64,000 nt of DNA from Arthrobacter globiformis (GCF_030818015.1 NZ_JAUSZX010000001.1:2046001-2110000); one strand, 5' to 3'. Positions 17,907-27,776 are shown, numbered from the stretch's first letter. Translations and numbers: made by a program. The notes: a model not told the origin generated them from the sequence alone.

Positions 17907-17912
17907 TAACTT
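17907..17912 (+). promoter_or_regulatory. Leaderless -10 element (TAACTT) for the KimA-type gene
   Basis: TAACTT is followed by exactly 6 bases and then GTG 17919. There is no ribosome site. This favours the second of two consecutive GTG codons (17916, 17919) as the real start. Confidence 0.55.
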
Positions 17913-17918
17913 TGTGTG

Positions 17919-19895
17919 GTGCTGACAATTCTGAATGCCGTGAAGCGCGTGCTGGTGGGAAGGCCCTTCCGGAACGACAGGATGGCCCACACCCTCCTGC
18001 CGAAGAGGATCGCGTTGCCCATCTTCGCCTCGGATGCGTTGTCCTCCGTGGCCTATGCCCCTGATGAGATTCTCCTCACGCTGGCACTGGCCGGCGTGAG
18101 CGCGGTGGCCATTTCCCCGCTCGTGGGCCTCGCCGTCATGGTGGTGCTGCTCACGGTGGTGGCGTCCTACCGGCAAAACGTCCACGCCTACCCTTCCGGT
18201 GGCGGGGACTACGAGATCGCCAACGAAAACCTGGGCAAGTACGCGGGGCTGACCGTGGCCTCCGCGCTGCTGGTGGACTATGTCCTGACCGTCGCCGTGT
18301 CCATGTCCTCCGCAGCCACCTACCTCACCACTGCCATCCCTTCGCTCCATGGGCAGCAGGCCATGATCGCCACCATCGGCGTCGTGATCCTGGCGCTCGT
18401 CAACCTGCGCGGCATCAAGGAAGCCGGCAGCGTTTTCGCGGTCCCGACGTACATCTTCATGGCCTCTATCCTGGGCATGACCGTCGTCGGAATTTTCCAG
18501 GCCGTGACGGGCCAGCTGGGCCAGGCGCCGTCGGCCGCGTTCACAATTGTCCCCTCACCCGATTTCGACCAGGGACTCGTGGGCCTGGCCGGTGCGTTCC
18601 TGCTCCTGCGCGCCTTTTCCTCCGGTGCCGCCGCCCTGACCGGTGTGGAAGCCATCAGCAACGGCGTGCCGAACTTCCAGAAGCCCAAGAGCAAGAACGC
18701 GGCAACCACGCTGCTGCTGCTCGGGATCATCGCCTCGGCCATGCTGGCGGGGATCATCTACCTGGCCAACGCCACCAAGGTGCACATCGTGCTGGACCCG
18801 GCCACCGAGTTCCTGCTCAACGGGCGGCCGCTGCCCGAGGGTTACATCCAGAATCCGGCCATCAGCCAGATCGCCCAGACCATCTTCGGCCCCGGGTCCA
18901 TTCCGTTCTACATCGTGGTCGCGGCCACCGGCGTCATCCTCGTGTTTGCCTCCAACACTGCCTTCAACGGCTTTCCGGTGCTGGGCTCCATCCTCGCCCA
19001 GGACGGTTACCTGCCCCGGCAGCTGCGCACCCGCGGCGACAGGCTCGCCTTCAGCAACGGCGTGCTTGCCCTGGCCGCCGGGGCGCTGGTGCTCATCCTT
19101 TCGTTCAACGCGGACGTGACCAAGCTCATCCAGCTGTACATTGTGGGCGTTTTCATTTCGTTCACGGCCAGCCAGCTCGGCATGATCCGGCACTGGGGCC
19201 GTGAACTGAAACTGGCAAAGGACAAGGCCGTCCGACGCCGGATGATCAAGTCGCGCACCATCAACATGATCGGCTTCGGCATGACCGCCCTGGTGCTGGT
19301 GATCGTGCTCATCACCAAGTTTGAGCAGGGTGCCTGGATTGCCCTGCTCGCCATGTTCATCCTGTTCCTCATCATGTGGAGCATCCGCGCCCACTATGAC
19401 AATGTGGCCAAGGAACTGGCGGTCGACGAGGATTCCTCGCCGCGCGCCCTGCCCACCCGCGTGCACGCCGTGCTGCTGGTGTCCCATGTGCGCAAGCCCG
19501 TGCTCCGGGCACTGGCCTACGCTCGTGCCTCCCGGCCGTCGCGGCTGGATGCCATCACGGTGGACATCAACGCCGAGGAAACAGCGCACACCCTCGCTGA
19601 CTGGGAGAAACTGGAGATCCCGGTACCGCTGACCATCCTGGCCAGCCCCTACCGCGAGACGGTCACACCGATCATGGACTACATCAAGAACATGCGCAGG
19701 GACTCACCCCGGGACCTGATTGTGGTCTACATCCCCGAGTACGTAGTGGGTAAATGGTGGGAGCAGCTGGTGCACAACCAGACAGCCCTCCGCATCAAGA
19801 CCCGGCTCCACTTTGAGCCGGGCGTCATGGTTGCCAGCGTTCCCTGGCAGCTCAAATCATCCGAAGAAGCCAAGAGACTGCAGGACATTCAATGA
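17919..19895 (+). CDS. kimA: KimA-type potassium/proton symporter (APC superfamily)
   Basis: 658 residues, 12 predicted helices followed by a cytoplasmic C-terminal domain from about residue 490. It matches my recollection of B. subtilis KimA along its whole length. SDALSSVAY at 38-46 and LLVDY at 117-121 place Asp39/Tyr46 and Asp120/Tyr121 where KimA has its K+-coordinating Asp36/Tyr43 and Asp117/Tyr118, with a constant offset of 3. AYPSGGGDY and FSSGAAALTGVEAISNGVP also fit. Databases usually call such genes amino-acid permease. It is divergent from two RCK genes and overlaps the RNA methyltransferase by 4 bases. K+ transport is inferred from family residues, not shown. Confidence 0.78.
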   Translation: MLTILNAVKRVLVGRPFRNDRMAHTLLPKRIALPIFASDALSSVAYAPDEILLTLALAGVSAVAISPLVGLAVMVVLLTVVASYRQNVHAYPSGGGDYEIANENLGKYAGLTVASALLVDYVLTVAVSMSSAATYLTTAIPSLHGQQAMIATIGVVILALVNLRGIKEAGSVFAVPTYIFMASILGMTVVGIFQAVTGQLGQAPSAAFTIVPSPDFDQGLVGLAGAFLLLRAFSSGAAALTGVEAISNGVPNFQKPKSKNAATTLLLLGIIASAMLAGIIYLANATKVHIVLDPATEFLLNGRPLPEGYIQNPAISQIAQTIFGPGSIPFYIVVAATGVILVFASNTAFNGFPVLGSILAQDGYLPRQLRTRGDRLAFSNGVLALAAGALVLILSFNADVTKLIQLYIVGVFISFTASQLGMIRHWGRELKLAKDKAVRRRMIKSRTINMIGFGMTALVLVIVLITKFEQGAWIALLAMFILFLIMWSIRAHYDNVAKELAVDEDSSPRALPTRVHAVLLVSHVRKPVLRALAYARASRPSRLDAITVDINAEETAHTLADWEKLEIPVPLTILASPYRETVTPIMDYIKNMRRDSPRDLIVVYIPEYVVGKWWEQLVHNQTALRIKTRLHFEPGVMVASVPWQLKSSEEAKRLQDIQ

Positions 19896-21253
19896 GCCCG
19901 GACACCCAGACCACTTCCACCGGACTCGAACTGGTTGTCGACGTCGGCCCCGTGGCCCATGGCGGTCACTGCGTGGCCCGCCACGAGGGCCGTGTGGTCT
20001 TCGTCCGCCATGGCATTCCGGGGGAGCGGGTGCGGGTCCGGCTCACCGACGCCGAGGAGCAGGCAAAGTTCTGGCGCGCGGACGTCGTGGAAGTCCTGGA
20101 TGCTTCGCCGGACCGGGTGCCGCACTTCTGGCGGACCGCCGACTCGGCCAGCTCCTGGTCGCACGGGCGCCCGCCGGTCGGCGGCGCCGAACTTGGCCAC
20201 GTGTCGCTGCAGCGCCAACGGAGCCTCAAATCGGAGGTGCTGGCCGAACAGCTCAGGCGGCTGGCCGCCGTCGAACTCTCCCCGGAGGTGGAAGCGGTCG
20301 GACCAGCAAACGCCGAAAAAACGGACGACGGCGGGGCCGGCCTTGCGTGGCGCACGCGCGCCAGCTTTGGCGTCACCCGGAGCGGCCGGCTCGGCATGCA
20401 CGCCCACCGCTCCGACCAGGTGATTCCCGTCCAGGAAATGCCGCTGGCCGTCGACGGGATCAACGCCCTGCGGCTGTGGGACGTGGACCTTCAGGGCATC
20501 GAGCGGGTGGAGGTGGCCGCGCCCGCCAACGGCTCGCGGCCGCTCGTGCTGCTGGTCCCTGCCCCCGGGACCCGCGCCAAACGGCTGAACTCCATCCTGT
20601 CCCAGCTTCCCGCGGACGTGTCCGTGGCCAGTTACGATCCACTCAAGAATGAGACCCTGCAGCTCCGTGGCCGGACCTGGGTGCAGGAGTCTGCGGCCGG
20701 CCACGACTACCGGGTCACGGGTGCCGGGTTCTGGCAGATCCACCGCGATGCGCCGGAAACCCTGGTGTGTGCCGTCACCGGATTCCTGCACGACGGCGGG
20801 TTCCTGGAACCCGGCGCTGCGGTGGCGGATCTCTATGCTGGCGCGGGCCTGTTCACTGCCCCGCTGGCCGACGCGGTGGGGGAGACCGGGTCCGTCCTGT
20901 CGGTGGAGGGAGCCCCTGGCACCAGCCGGGACGCCCGGAAAAACCTGCACGGTTCGCCGCAGGTGGAGATTGTGCAGGGCAAGGTGGAACGGGTGCTGCG
21001 GCAGCGGCCGCGCCAGTTCGACGCCCTCATTCTCGACCCGCCGCGCGCCGGCGCGGGCAAGGCCGTGGTCAGCCAGCTGATTGACTCGAAACCCCGGGCA
21101 ATCGCCTACGTTTCCTGCGACCCGTCGTCGTTCGCACGCGACATTGGTTACTTCCAGCAGGGCGGCTGGCAGCTGGCCGGGCTGCGGGCCTTCGACCTGT
21201 ACCCGCACACGCACCATCTGGAGACCGTCGCACTGCTGACTCCCCGCGGGTGA
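19892..21253 (+). CDS. TRAM-domain class I RNA (uracil-C5)-methyltransferase, RlmD/TrmA-like
   Basis: 453 residues. The N-terminal TRAM beta-barrel (about 10-70, GGHCVARHEGRVVFVRH) is followed by a central domain and a Rossmann methyltransferase with SAM loop DLYAGAGLF, DPPRAG and the catalytic cysteine in YVSCDPSSFARD (near 410). It is predicted to make 5-methyluridine in rRNA or tRNA. The CxxxxxCxxC cluster that binds 4Fe-4S in E. coli RlmD is not present, so this is the cluster-free actinobacterial form; the exact target is unknown. The start overlaps the kimA stop (ATGA). Confidence 0.85.
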   Translation: MSPDTQTTSTGLELVVDVGPVAHGGHCVARHEGRVVFVRHGIPGERVRVRLTDAEEQAKFWRADVVEVLDASPDRVPHFWRTADSASSWSHGRPPVGGAELGHVSLQRQRSLKSEVLAEQLRRLAAVELSPEVEAVGPANAEKTDDGGAGLAWRTRASFGVTRSGRLGMHAHRSDQVIPVQEMPLAVDGINALRLWDVDLQGIERVEVAAPANGSRPLVLLVPAPGTRAKRLNSILSQLPADVSVASYDPLKNETLQLRGRTWVQESAAGHDYRVTGAGFWQIHRDAPETLVCAVTGFLHDGGFLEPGAAVADLYAGAGLFTAPLADAVGETGSVLSVEGAPGTSRDARKNLHGSPQVEIVQGKVERVLRQRPRQFDALILDPPRAGAGKAVVSQLIDSKPRAIAYVSCDPSSFARDIGYFQQGGWQLAGLRAFDLYPHTHHLETVALLTPRG

Positions 21254-21328
21254 TGCCACTACTATGGGCCCTGTAGCCCCCGTCGCGCCCGTGTTCCCGG
21301 CTGACCATGCAGTTTGTTGCGACAGGCA

Positions 21329-21350
21329 CTAATTAGGGTGCCCTAACTAG
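21329..21350 (+). promoter_or_regulatory. 22-bp near-palindrome upstream of aconitase, IdeR/DtxR-like core
   Basis: CTA-n-TTAGGG-TG-CCCTAA-n-TAG is symmetric over 22 bases. The core TTAGG-N4-CCTAA is the same as in the efeU box at 42389-42402. A TAGGGT -10-like hexamer (21334-21339) lies inside it. Iron-dependent control of acn is inferred; a different dimeric regulator is possible. Confidence 0.5.
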
Positions 21351-21402
21351 CAAGCGGTCAACCGCGCGACAAAGATGAAACTGTTGCGAGAGGAGTCCTG
21401 CG

Positions 21403-24228
21403 ATGAGCACTGTGGACAGCTTCGGTTCAAAAGGCAAACTTGATGTTGCCGGAACCGAATACGAAATTTTCCGGTTGAACTCCGTTGAAGGTTCAGAAAC
21501 CCTTCCGTTCAGCCTTAAGGTACTGCTTGAAAACCTGCTAAGGACCGAGGACGGCGCGAACATCACCGCCGATCACGTTCGCGCCCTGGCAGGATGGGAC
21601 CCGAATGCCCAGCCCGACACCGAAATCCAGTTCACGCCCGCCCGCGTGATCATGCAGGACTTCACGGGTGTCCCCTGCGTGGTGGACCTTGCCACCATGC
21701 GCGAGGCAGTCAAGGAGCTCGGCGGCGATCCGAAGAGGGTGAACCCGCTTGCTCCGGCCGAGATGGTCATTGACCACTCCGTCCAGATCGATGTTTTCGG
21801 TAACTCCGGCGCACTGGAGCGCAACATGGAGATCGAATACCAGCGCAATGGTGAGCGCTACCAGTTCCTGCGCTGGGGCCAGACCGCGTTCGACGACTTC
21901 AAGGTTGTCCCGCCGGGAACCGGCATCGTGCACCAGGTCAACATTGAATACCTGGCCCGCACCATCATGACCCGCACCGTTGACGGCGCCCTGCGCGCCT
22001 ACCCCGACACCTGCGTCGGCACCGACTCGCACACCACCATGGTGAACGGCATGGGTGTGCTCGGCTGGGGCGTCGGCGGCATCGAAGCCGAGGCGGCCAT
22101 GCTCGGCCAGCCGGTTTCCATGCTTATCCCGCGCGTGGTTGGCTTCAAGCTCAGCGGCAGCATCCCTGCCGGTGCCACCGCCACCGACGTGGTGCTCACC
22201 ATCACCGAGATGCTGCGCAAGCACGGTGTTGTGGGCAAGTTCGTGGAGTTCTACGGCGAAGGTGTTGCCGCGGTGCCGCTGGCCAACCGCGCTACCATCG
22301 GCAACATGAGCCCGGAGTTCGGCTCCACGGCTGCCATGTTCCCGATCGACGACGTCACCCTCGACTACCTGCGCCTCACCGGCCGGCCCGACGAGAACGT
22401 CGCCCTGGTGGAGGCCTACGCCAAGGAGCAGGGCCTCTGGCACGATCCGTCCCGCGAGCTGCGCTTCTCCGAGTACCTCGAGCTGGACCTCTCCACGGTG
22501 GTTCCCTCGATCGCCGGCCCGAAGCGCCCGCAGGACCGCATCGAGCTGACCGAGGCCAAGGACGAGTTCCGCCACGACCTCAAGAACTACGTCACCCATG
22601 ACGCCGACGCCGGCTCGCTGGATGAGTCGCTGGAGGAATCCTTCCCGGCTTCCGACCCGCCCTCCTTCACCTCCGGCGCCACGCACGTGACCGACAGCGA
22701 CCGCGTTCCGCCGAAGTACTCGGCCGCGCACGGTGCCGAAGGCCGCATCTCCACCCCCGTTGCCGTGAAGATGGAGGACGGCCGCGAGTTCGACCTGGAC
22801 CACGGAGCGGTGACCATCGCGTCGATCACCTCGTGCACCAACACGTCCAACCCGTCCGTCATGCTTGCCGCCGCCGTGCTGGCACGCAATGCCGTGAACA
22901 AGGGCCTGACCGCCAAGCCGTGGGTCAAGACCTCCGTCGCCCCCGGTTCCAAGGTGGTCACCGACTACTACGAGAAGTCCGGCCTCACCCCGTACCTGGA
23001 GAAGCTCGGCTTCTACATCGTGGGCTACGGCTGCGCCACCTGCATCGGCAACTCCGGCCCGCTGGAAGCCGAGATCTCCGAGGCCATCCAGGCCAACGAC
23101 CTCGCCGTCAGCGCCGTGCTCTCGGGCAACCGAAACTTCGAAGGCCGCATCAACCCGGACGTCAAGATGAACTACCTGGCCTCCCCGCCGCTGGTCATCG
23201 CCTACGCCCTGGCCGGTTCCATGGACTTCGACTTCGAGACCGACCCCCTGGGCAAGGACGAAGCAGGCAACGACGTCTTCCTGAAGGACATCTGGCCCAA
23301 CCCGGTCGAGGTCCAGGAAGTCATCGACTCCTCCATCGACAAGGAGATGTTCGCCAAGGGCTACGAGGGCGTCTTCGAGGGCGACGACCGCTGGAAGGCG
23401 CTCGACACCCCCGCCGGTGACACCTTCGCCTGGGATGAGAAGTCCACGTACGTCCGGAAGCCCCCGTACTTCGAGGGCATGAAGGCCCAGCCGGAGCCCG
23501 TCCAGGACATCGCCGGTGCCCGCGTGCTGCTCAAGCTCGGCGACTCCGTCACCACGGACCACATCTCCCCGGCCGGTTCGTTCAAGTCCGACACCCCCGC
23601 CGGCCAGTACCTGCTGGCCAACGGCGTGGACCGCAAGGACTTCAACTCCTACGGCTCGCGCCGTGGCAACCACGAGGTCATGATCCGCGGCACGTTCGCG
23701 AACATCCGCATCAAGAACCAGCTCCTGGACGGCGTGGAGGGCGGCTTCACCCGCGACTTCACCCAGGCTGACGGCCCGCAGGCCTACGTCTACGACGCCG
23801 CACAGAACTACCAGGCAGCCGGCACCCCGCTGGTGGTCCTGGCCGGCAAGGAGTACGGCTCCGGTTCGTCCCGTGACTGGGCAGCCAAGGGCACGGCACT
23901 GCTGGGCGTCAAGGCCGTCGTCGCCGAGAGCTACGAGCGCATCCACCGCTCCAACCTCATCGGCATGGGCGTTCTTCCGCTGCAGTTCCCGGCCGGCGAG
24001 TCCGCTGCCACGCTGGGCCTGACGGGCACGGAAACCTTCGCTGTGGAGGGCGTCACCGCCCTGAACGAAGGCACCACGCCCAAGACCCTCAAGGTCACCG
24101 CCACCGCCGAGGACGGCTCCACCAAGTCCTTCGACGCAGTGCTCCGCATTGACACCCCGGGTGAAGCGGACTACTACCGCAACGGCGGCATCCTGCAGTA
24201 CGTTCTGCGCCAGATCTCCGCCAACTAG
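21403..24228 (+). CDS. acn: Aconitate hydratase (AcnA/IRP type)
   Basis: 941 residues from ATG 21403 with a GAGAGGAG site. It isomerises citrate and isocitrate in the TCA cycle using a 4Fe-4S cluster held by Cys in SCTNTSNP (near 475) and [11 protein letters not shown] (near 545). The swivel domain carries [12 protein letters not shown] (near 825). Between the first domains, about residues 405-425, is an acidic insertion [15 protein letters not shown] found in actinobacterial aconitases and also as a stand-alone motif in small proteins. There is no acnR-like tetR gene beside it; the upstream palindrome is the only visible control site. Confidence 0.95.
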   Translation: MSTVDSFGSKGKLDVAGTEYEIFRLNSVEGSETLPFSLKVLLENLLRTEDGANITADHVRALAGWDPNAQPDTEIQFTPARVIMQDFTGVPCVVDLATMREAVKELGGDPKRVNPLAPAEMVIDHSVQIDVFGNSGALERNMEIEYQRNGERYQFLRWGQTAFDDFKVVPPGTGIVHQVNIEYLARTIMTRTVDGALRAYPDTCVGTDSHTTMVNGMGVLGWGVGGIEAEAAMLGQPVSMLIPRVVGFKLSGSIPAGATATDVVLTITEMLRKHGVVGKFVEFYGEGVAAVPLANRATIGNMSPEFGSTAAMFPIDDVTLDYLRLTGRPDENVALVEAYAKEQGLWHDPSRELRFSEYLELDLSTVVPSIAGPKRPQDRIELTEAKDEFRHDLKNYVTHDADAGSLDESLEESFPASDPPSFTSGATHVTDSDRVPPKYSAAHGAEGRISTPVAVKMEDGREFDLDHGAVTIASITSCTNTSNPSVMLAAAVLARNAVNKGLTAKPWVKTSVAPGSKVVTDYYEKSGLTPYLEKLGFYIVGYGCATCIGNSGPLEAEISEAIQANDLAVSAVLSGNRNFEGRINPDVKMNYLASPPLVIAYALAGSMDFDFETDPLGKDEAGNDVFLKDIWPNPVEVQEVIDSSIDKEMFAKGYEGVFEGDDRWKALDTPAGDTFAWDEKSTYVRKPPYFEGMKAQPEPVQDIAGARVLLKLGDSVTTDHISPAGSFKSDTPAGQYLLANGVDRKDFNSYGSRRGNHEVMIRGTFANIRIKNQLLDGVEGGFTRDFTQADGPQAYVYDAAQNYQAAGTPLVVLAGKEYGSGSSRDWAAKGTALLGVKAVVAESYERIHRSNLIGMGVLPLQFPAGESAATLGLTGTETFAVEGVTALNEGTTPKTLKVTATAEDGSTKSFDAVLRIDTPGEADYYRNGGILQYVLRQISAN

Positions 24229-24267
24229 CGGGGTTTAGCCGGGCCAGCCCCGGTAAGCAGTGCGATG

Positions 24268-24301
24268 AGGCCCCGGCCGGTCAGCAGACCGGCCGGGGCC
24301 T
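24268..24301 (+). terminator. Strong hairpin after acn
   Basis: A perfect 15-bp stem (AGGCCCCGGCCGGTC at 24268-24282 and its complement at 24287-24301) with loop AGCA. Partial pairing of GCAGTGC with GCATTGC extends it outside. There is no T-run, as is common for high-GC actinobacterial terminators. It separates acn from dxs. Confidence 0.75.
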
Positions 24302-24327
24302 CTGCATTGCTGCCAGCGCGGAGGCGC

Positions 24328-24333
24328 TACAGT
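24328..24333 (+). promoter_or_regulatory. dxs: Candidate -10 element (TACAGT) for dxs
   Basis: TACAGT lies after the acn terminator and would start transcription near 24340, giving dxs a leader of about 27 bases that carries its AAGGAGG site. An out-of-frame ATG at 24342 would then sit almost at the 5' end of the mRNA. Confidence 0.45.
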
Positions 24334-24366
24334 TAATAGGCATGTCTACAGCCGAAGGAGGGGCCG

Positions 24367-26340
24367 TTGGGAATCTTGGAGACCATCCGGAATCCGCAGG
24401 ACCTGAGCAAGTTGTCCGCGGCGCAGCTGGATCAGCTGGCCGCCGAGATCAGGGAGTTCCTGATCGGCAACGTCTCCCAGACGGGAGGGCACCTGGGTCC
24501 CAACCTCGGCGTCGTCGAACTGACCATGGCGGTGCACCGGATCTTCGATTCGCCCCGCGACAGCATCGTCTTCGACACCGGCCACCAGTCGTACGTGCAC
24601 AAGCTCCTCACCGGGCGGCACGACTTCAGCACCCTCCGCCAGCAGGGTGGCCTGTCCGGCTACCCGGACCGCGCTGAATCGGAGCACGACATCGTCGAGA
24701 GCTCCCACGCCTCATCCTCGCTGTCCTGGGCCGACGGCATTTCCCGCGCCCGCCAACTGACGGGTGACGGCGACCGGTACGTCGTCGCCGTCGTCGGGGA
24801 CGGTGCCCTCACCGGCGGCATGGCCTGGGAAGCCATCAACAACATCGCTGCGGACAAGAAGCGCCGCGTCGTGATTGTCGTGAACGACAACGGCCGCTCC
24901 TACGCACCCACCGTCGGCGGCTTTGCCGACTACCTGGCGTCCCTTCGCCCCACCATCGATTCACTCCGTGCCGCCCCCGCCTACGAAGGCGCCCTGGACT
25001 GGTGGAAGAAGAAGCTCCAGAACGGCGGCCCCGCCGGCCAGTTCACCTATAAGAGCCTGCACGCCATGAAAAAGGGCATCAAGGACTGGTGGGCACCGCA
25101 GGGCATGTTCGAGGACCTGGGCATGAAGTATATCGGCCCGGTGGACGGCCACAACCTCCAGGCCATGGAACACGCACTGTCCACCGCCAGGAACTACGCC
25201 GGCCCGGTCATCGTGCACGCCATGACGGAGAAGGGCCACGGCTACGCGCCGGCCCGCGCGCACGAAGCGGACCAGTTCCACGCCGTCGGAATCATCGATC
25301 CCGAAACCGGCGAGCCGGCCGAAGCCGGCGGCGCCAAATCCTGGACGTCGGTCTTCGCCGATGAAATCGCCGACATCGCCGATGAGCGCAAGGACATTGT
25401 CGGCATCACCGGCGCCATGCTCATTCCCGTTGGGCTGCACAAGTTCGCGGCACGGCACCCGGAACGCGTGTTCGACGTCGGCATCGCCGAACAGCACGCC
25501 CTCACCTCCGCGGCGGGCATGGCTTTCGGCGGGCTGCACCCGGTGGTCGCCGTCTACGCCACCTTCCTCAACCGCGCCTTCGACCAGCTCCTGATGGACG
25601 TTGCCCTGCACAAGGCCGGCGTGACGGTTGTCCTGGACCGCGCCGGCGTCACCGGTCCGGACGGTGCAAGCCACCACGGGATGTGGGACATGGCCATGGT
25701 GCAGATCGTTCCCGGGCTCCACCTGGCCGCGCCACGCGACGCCACAAGGCTGCGCGAGGAGCTCCGCGAAGCCGTTGCCATCGAGGACGCCCCCACTGTC
25801 ATCCGCTATTCCAAGGGAACCGTCGGCGCCGAGGTCGAGGCCATCGAGCGGCTGGCCGACGGCGTGGACGTGCTGTCCCGCCGCCCGGCCGGATCCACCG
25901 AGAACGATGTCCTGATCGTCAGCGTGGGCGCCATGTCCGAGCTGGCCCTGAACGTCGCCAACCGGCTGGGCGCCCAGGGCATCAGCTCCACTGTCGTGGA
26001 CCCGCGCTGGGTGCTCCCGGTCAGGAAGTCGATCATCGCCCTGGCCGCCAGGCACCGCCTGGTCATCTGCATCGAGGACGGCGTCCGGGCCGGGGGAGTC
26101 GGGTCCAGGATCCGGCAGGAGATGCGCGCCGCCGGCGTGGATACCGCCCTGAACGAGGTTGGCCTGCCGGTCGAGTTCCTGGACCACGGCAGCCGGAGCC
26201 AGGTGCTGGAGCGGGTGGGCCTCACCGCCCAGCAGATCACCCATGACGTCGTCGCCCAGGTTCTCGGGACCAAGGTTCCGTTCGCCCGTCCGCTGCCCGG
26301 TCAGGAACACCCCACCACGGGAAGCCTGCCGAAACTGTGA
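24367..26340 (+). CDS. dxs: 1-deoxy-D-xylulose-5-phosphate synthase
   Basis: 657 residues from TTG 24367, set by an AAGGAGG site 6-7 bases upstream. It condenses pyruvate and glyceraldehyde-3-phosphate with thiamine diphosphate in the first step of the MEP isoprenoid pathway. The thiamine motif [16 protein letters not shown] is near residue 140, the catalytic Glu is in [14 protein letters not shown] (near 375), and the transketolase C-terminal domain follows. Length is normal. Its stop overlaps the DUF402 start by 4 bases, so the two are co-transcribed. Confidence 0.95.
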   Translation: MGILETIRNPQDLSKLSAAQLDQLAAEIREFLIGNVSQTGGHLGPNLGVVELTMAVHRIFDSPRDSIVFDTGHQSYVHKLLTGRHDFSTLRQQGGLSGYPDRAESEHDIVESSHASSSLSWADGISRARQLTGDGDRYVVAVVGDGALTGGMAWEAINNIAADKKRRVVIVVNDNGRSYAPTVGGFADYLASLRPTIDSLRAAPAYEGALDWWKKKLQNGGPAGQFTYKSLHAMKKGIKDWWAPQGMFEDLGMKYIGPVDGHNLQAMEHALSTARNYAGPVIVHAMTEKGHGYAPARAHEADQFHAVGIIDPETGEPAEAGGAKSWTSVFADEIADIADERKDIVGITGAMLIPVGLHKFAARHPERVFDVGIAEQHALTSAAGMAFGGLHPVVAVYATFLNRAFDQLLMDVALHKAGVTVVLDRAGVTGPDGASHHGMWDMAMVQIVPGLHLAAPRDATRLREELREAVAIEDAPTVIRYSKGTVGAEVEAIERLADGVDVLSRRPAGSTENDVLIVSVGAMSELALNVANRLGAQGISSTVVDPRWVLPVRKSIIALAARHRLVICIEDGVRAGGVGSRIRQEMRAAGVDTALNEVGLPVEFLDHGSRSQVLERVGLTAQQITHDVVAQVLGTKVPFARPLPGQEHPTTGSLPKL

Positions 26341-26882
26341 GGGAGCCCGATTCCCTTCAGCCAGGCGAACTGGTGGTGTCCCGGAACCGCAAATGGGACG
26401 GCTCGGCACACTGGGTGGTTCCCGGCAGGTACCTCGGCGAGGACCAGCATGGCTGGTGGATTTTCCAGCCGGCCAATGAGTTCTGCTCCCGCCCCGGGGC
26501 CGCCTTCTACACGGCATCCGACGTCGTGCTCCTGGTTCCGCGGACCGGGGAGTTCGTGGTCACCTTCTACGACGACACCTACCCGGGCGACTTCCGCGTC
26601 TACGTCGATCTGGCCACCGGCCACGAGTGGCGCAGGATCAAGCCAGGCGTGACGGAATTCCATGTCATCGACATGGACCTCGACGTGATCCGCTCGGTGA
26701 AGCGCGGCGTGTTCGTCGACGACGAGGACGAGTTCGCCGCGCACCGGCTCCGCATGGAGTATCCTGAGACGCTGGTGCGCGCCATGCAGGCTGAGCGCGA
26801 CGCCCTGTTCCTTGCCGTCAAGGGCCAGGATGCTCCCTTCGACGGCATCGACACCAGCTGGTTTACGAGAGGACGGGCATGA
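26337..26882 (+). CDS. DUF402 domain protein
   Basis: 181 residues from GTG 26337 (GTGA overlap with dxs). The body shows the DUF402/FomD-like pattern: [38 protein letters not shown], then acidic [13 protein letters not shown], where the Asp residues could bind a metal. Some relatives are nucleoside phosphatases or nucleotidyl hydrolases; no substrate can be assigned here. It overlaps the next gene by 4 bases, making a dxs-DUF402-unknown operon. Confidence 0.8.
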   Translation: MREPDSLQPGELVVSRNRKWDGSAHWVVPGRYLGEDQHGWWIFQPANEFCSRPGAAFYTASDVVLLVPRTGEFVVTFYDDTYPGDFRVYVDLATGHEWRRIKPGVTEFHVIDMDLDVIRSVKRGVFVDDEDEFAAHRLRMEYPETLVRAMQAERDALFLAVKGQDAPFDGIDTSWFTRGRA

Positions 26883-27439
26883 GCGGAATTATCCGGGTCT
26901 ACAAGCGCGACGACGAAGGGGCCCTGCTGTTCCGGGAAGCCTGGTACGACGAGGACTACAGCCAGTTCGTAATGAACCACGGCGCCGTGGGCCACCAGAG
27001 CAAGACCCAGGAAACGGACGTGCCGGATGCCGAGGCCGCCGAACGCCTGATGGACGCCTTCGAGATGGCATGCACCGAGGACGGCTACGCCGAGATTCCG
27101 GATGAGGAGCAGTACTGGGTGGTTGCCCAGTACGCACTCAAGACCAGGGAAGGCACCAGCCGCGACCGATACCTGGAGGAAAAGGCGAAGGATGCACTTT
27201 CCGGCCACCTGGCCTGGCGCGGCCTGGGCATTGTGGACCGCTCGGAATTCAGCGACGCCAAGCTCAACATCTTCTGCCTTTGCCCGGACGTGAACAAGGC
27301 CGTGAACGCGATCAAGGTCTGCATCCGCGGCGAGGACCTGGACTTCACCAAGCTGAGCATTGGAGCCGCCCCTTTCAGCGACCCCTCGGCCCTCAAGCTC
27401 AAGCATTCACCCAAGCAGGCGACCAGCTTCACCCTCTAA
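26879..27439 (+). CDS. Unrecognised conserved-looking protein in the dxs operon
   Basis: 186 residues starting at ATG 26879, which overlaps the DUF402 stop by 4 bases. I do not recognise the family. It is soluble, acidic and has no signal peptide or membrane segment. There are three cysteines (AC near 64, CLC near 138-140, VC near 156) but no paired CxxC site. Codon use looks like its neighbours. The tight overlap argues that it works with, or is at least made with, the DUF402 protein and Dxs. Confidence 0.7.
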   Translation: MSGIIRVYKRDDEGALLFREAWYDEDYSQFVMNHGAVGHQSKTQETDVPDAEAAERLMDAFEMACTEDGYAEIPDEEQYWVVAQYALKTREGTSRDRYLEEKAKDALSGHLAWRGLGIVDRSEFSDAKLNIFCLCPDVNKAVNAIKVCIRGEDLDFTKLSIGAAPFSDPSALKLKHSPKQATSFTL

Positions 27440-27486
27440 AGCAGTTCAGCACCTCAAGCAGTCACAGCACAGGAAGGCAGAACGTC

Positions 27487-27705
27487 ATGACGAAGAAGTC
27501 AGCCCAGCCGGGACGCACGCCGCTTCCGCGGGGCCTCGCCTCGCCCGACCGCAGAATCCTCGCCCATTCCGGGGTGGAGTCCCTTGAGCAGCTGGCGCAG
27601 TTCGGCCGGCGCCAGCTGGCAGCGCTGCCGGGCATCTGCCCGCGAACCCTGGCCCAGCTCCAGGATGCGCTGGAGGAGCACGGACTGGAGTTCGCCTCAG
27701 CCTGA
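27487..27705 (+). CDS. Small helix-hairpin-helix protein
   Basis: 72 residues from ATG 27487. After a basic head, residues 28-68 (HSGVESLEQLAQFGRR, LAALPGICPRTLAQL) form a helix-hairpin-helix much like the C-terminal domain of RNA polymerase alpha. It lacks any catalytic domain. It probably binds DNA or a protein partner. It follows the unknown 186-residue gene by 47 bases and is followed by a terminator-like hairpin. Confidence 0.65.
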   Translation: MTKKSAQPGRTPLPRGLASPDRRILAHSGVESLEQLAQFGRRQLAALPGICPRTLAQLQDALEEHGLEFASA

Positions 27706-27721
27706 GCAGATTCCGAGGAGA

Positions 27722-27740
27722 CGGCCGGAATGACCGGCCG
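27722..27740 (+). terminator. Hairpin ending the dxs-DUF402 run
   Basis: CGGCCGG and CCGGCCG form a perfect 7-bp stem around loop AATGA, between the helix-hairpin-helix gene and the promoter of the aldo/keto reductase. No T-run. Confidence 0.5.
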
Positions 27741-27764
27741 CGAAGGGTGGCCTCTGCGCCGTTA

Positions 27765-27770
27765 TAGGGT
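27765..27770 (+). promoter_or_regulatory. Leaderless -10 element (TAGGGT) for the aldo/keto reductase
   Basis: TAGGGT is followed by exactly 6 bases and ATG 27777; no ribosome site is present. Confidence 0.6.
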
Positions 27771-27776
27771 GATTCC

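Noticed and set aside
17916..19895. Naming the APC protein an amino-acid permease
   Set aside because: Full-length similarity to KimA and conserved K+-site residues make potassium the better family assignment.
19889..21259. 456-codon minus-strand ORF opposite the RNA methyltransferase
   Set aside because: Same length and place as the real gene, no domain, no start signal.
21329..21350. Palindrome upstream of acn as a terminator for the RNA methyltransferase gene
   Set aside because: The two-base centre leaves no workable hairpin loop for the full stem and there is no T-run; it looks like a protein-binding site.
21538..23946. 802-codon minus-strand ORF opposite aconitase
   Set aside because: Shadow of acn; composition is Val/Gly/His-rich without motifs.
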